From an uncultured Bacteroidota bacterium (GTDB lineage: Bacteria > Bacteroidota > Bacteroidia > Flavobacteriales > Flavobacteriaceae): a stretch of DNA of 38,273 bases. Made by a program: the position numbers and the translations under genes. Below, in pieces: positions 36,821 through 38,273 of this stretch. The stretch covers positions 1-38,273 of the forward strand of contig CACLQG010000009.1 of assembly GCA_902609035.1 (NCBI GenBank), read 5' to 3'. Within the stretch, counting starts at the first letter, position 1. Each line of letters starts with the position of its first letter. The notes under the pieces were generated by a model, which saw nothing but the letters and a program-made list of their open reading frames with translations, was not told the DNA's origin and ran no database searches.

Positions 36821-36852
36821 TTTAATAGCCTAATCCAAAAGTCTTATTTTTG
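36821..36852 (+). promoter_or_regulatory. Candidate promoter of fumC
   Basis: TATTTTTG at 36845-36852 matches TAnnTTTG 19 bases before the fumC ATG. A weak -33 (TTTA at 36821-36824) stands 20 bases upstream. Confidence 0.5.
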
Positions 36853-36871
36853 CAATAAAAAATCATTAGTA

Positions 36872-38263
36872 ATGAATTACCGTATTGAAAAAGATACACT
36901 TGGAGAGGTGAAAGTTCCCTTGGATGCCTATTGGGGAGCCCAAACAGAACGCTCAAGATCCAACTTTAAAATTGGTAGTCCCGCTTCTATGCCAATCGAG
37001 ATCATTCGTGGTTTTGCCTATCTAAAAAAAGCTGCTGCATACACTAATTGCGATGCTGGAATTTTAAATCCCACAAAAAGAGATCTAATTGCTAAAGTTT
37101 GTGACGAAATCCTTGAAGGGAGACTGGATGACCAATTTCCATTAGTTATTTGGCAAACAGGTTCAGGTACACAAAGCAATATGAATGTTAATGAAGTGAT
37201 CGCTAACCGAGCACATGTATTGGAGGGAAATAAATTGGGAGAAGGCCAAAAAACTTTGGGTCCCAATGACGATGTTAATAAATCACAATCCTCAAATGAT
37301 ACTTTTCCAACTGGAATGCATATTGCAGCCTATAAAAAAATCGTAGAAAATACTTTACCGGGGTTAGAAAAGCTCAAAAAAGCCCTGTCAGAGAAATCTG
37401 AAAGCTTTCAATCAGTAGTCAAAATTGGACGAACTCATTTAATGGATGCCACACCTCTCACCTTGGGACAAGAATTTTCTGGATATGTCTCTCAATTGGA
37501 TCATGGTGTTAGAGCCCTCAATAACACATTAAGCCATCTATCCGAACTGGCATTAGGAGGAACTGCAGTAGGAACTGGTTTAAATACTCCCGAAGGTTAT
37601 GCTGAAAATGTTGCCAAATACATTGCCCAATTTACGGGTTTACCTTTTATTACAGCTGAAAATAAATTTGAAGCTCTAGCAGCCCACGATGCTATTGTAG
37701 AAACTCATGGAGCCTTAAAGCAAATTGCAGTATCTCTTAATAAAATAGCCAATGATATTCGTCTTTTGGCTTCTGGACCACGATCTGGTATTGGAGAAAT
37801 CTCTATCCCCGCAAACGAACCTGGGAGTTCTATAATGCCTGGTAAAGTAAACCCTACGCAGTGCGAGGCCATGACAATGGTTTGTGCGCAAGTAATGGGG
37901 AATGACGTTGCCATTGGAGTTGGAGGACTTCAAGGAAACTATGAATTAAATGTTTTTAAACCTGTTATGGGAGTGAATATTCTTCAATCTGCCCAGCTTA
38001 TTGGAGATGCCTGCGTTAGTTTTAGCAGCAATTGTGTGGAGGGAATTGAACCAAATCACAAACGTATTCAAGAGCTTGTCAATAACTCTCTAATGCTTGT
38101 GACGGCACTAAATACCAAAATTGGCTACTACAAAGCAGCTGAAATTGCCAATAAGGCATACAAAGACGGTATCACTCTAAAAAAAGCTGCACTTAATTTG
38201 GGTTACCTCACAGCCGAGGAATTTAACCAATGGGTTAAGCCTGAGGATATGACTGGAAGATAA
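36872..38263 (+). CDS. fumC: Class II fumarate hydratase
   Basis: FumC hydrates fumarate to malate in the TCA cycle without an iron-sulfur cluster. The 463-residue protein has [20 protein letters not shown] at the N-terminus, the substrate region [36 protein letters not shown], the catalytic His region [18 protein letters not shown], and the fumarase signature [16 protein letters not shown] with the catalytic Ser. The C-terminal [19 protein letters not shown] is complete and the stop is inside the window. With icd and lpdA it gives three TCA-related genes here, each in a separate transcription unit. Confidence 0.97.
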   Translation: MNYRIEKDTLGEVKVPLDAYWGAQTERSRSNFKIGSPASMPIEIIRGFAYLKKAAAYTNCDAGILNPTKRDLIAKVCDEILEGRLDDQFPLVIWQTGSGTQSNMNVNEVIANRAHVLEGNKLGEGQKTLGPNDDVNKSQSSNDTFPTGMHIAAYKKIVENTLPGLEKLKKALSEKSESFQSVVKIGRTHLMDATPLTLGQEFSGYVSQLDHGVRALNNTLSHLSELALGGTAVGTGLNTPEGYAENVAKYIAQFTGLPFITAENKFEALAAHDAIVETHGALKQIAVSLNKIANDIRLLASGPRSGIGEISIPANEPGSSIMPGKVNPTQCEAMTMVCAQVMGNDVAIGVGGLQGNYELNVFKPVMGVNILQSAQLIGDACVSFSSNCVEGIEPNHKRIQELVNNSLMLVTALNTKIGYYKAAEIANKAYKDGITLKKAALNLGYLTAEEFNQWVKPEDMTGR

Positions 38264-38273
38264 CTTCAAATTT

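Overview
The window is an AT-rich chromosomal segment of a member of the Bacteroidota, most likely order Flavobacteriales. The evidence is several lineage-restricted families (DUF4835, DUF6913, DUF6095, the flavobacterial omega subunit), sigma-A promoters of the Bacteroidota TTG / TAnnTTTG type, almost no Shine-Dalgarno sequences, and familiar flavobacterial gene blocks. It is a housekeeping region. I see no CRISPR array, prophage, IS element, tRNA or rRNA, and no defence or secondary-metabolite system.

Layout. 1-2130: end of msrB, lpdA, and convergent aroQ. 2131-2816: a long gap holding what looks like a decayed gene. 2817-3716: xerD. 3722-14984 (minus strand): DUF6913-dapA, then a long run bamD-rpoZ-coaBC-DUF4835-recN-fabI-YbbR-coaE, then a histidine kinase and its response regulator. 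15078-19396: ligA and prmC (minus), ribD (plus), a hotdog thioesterase (minus). 19576-22105: dnaA followed by two clear pseudogenes. 22108-24454 (minus): dapF-GNAT-mltG. 24561-25949: a DegP-like protease. 25950-26725: a second long gap with protein-like relics. 26726-38263 (plus, apart from one small minus-strand gene): trmD, rplS, icd, murQ-DUF6095, the thrS-infC-rpmI-rplT operon with a strong terminator, an ArsC-family protein, a TonB-dependent receptor-like protein, a 53-aa membrane protein (minus), and fumC.

Functionally the genes serve central metabolism (lpdA, icd, fumC), cofactors (coaBC, coaE, ribD), lysine and peptidoglycan precursors and wall remodelling (dapA, dapF, mltG, murQ), fatty-acid synthesis (fabI), DNA replication, repair and segregation (dnaA, ligA, recN, xerD), translation (infC, rpmI, rplT, rplS, thrS, trmD, prmC), and envelope biogenesis and quality control (bamD, DegP, YbbR).

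The most informative observations are these. (1) The two genes that normally follow dnaA in flavobacteria, a low-molecular-weight tyrosine phosphatase and a tetrapyrrole-methylase-family (RsmI-like) methyltransferase, are both present only as multiply disrupted pseudogenes. (2) infC apparently starts at an AUA codon 11 codons upstream of the first GTG, parallel to the non-canonical AUU start of E. coli infC. (3) The other two long gaps also contain broken protein-like reading frames, so the genome appears to be eroding. (4) A 53-aa membrane protein gene lies between the TonB receptor and fumC. I did not find a convincing new multi-gene system.
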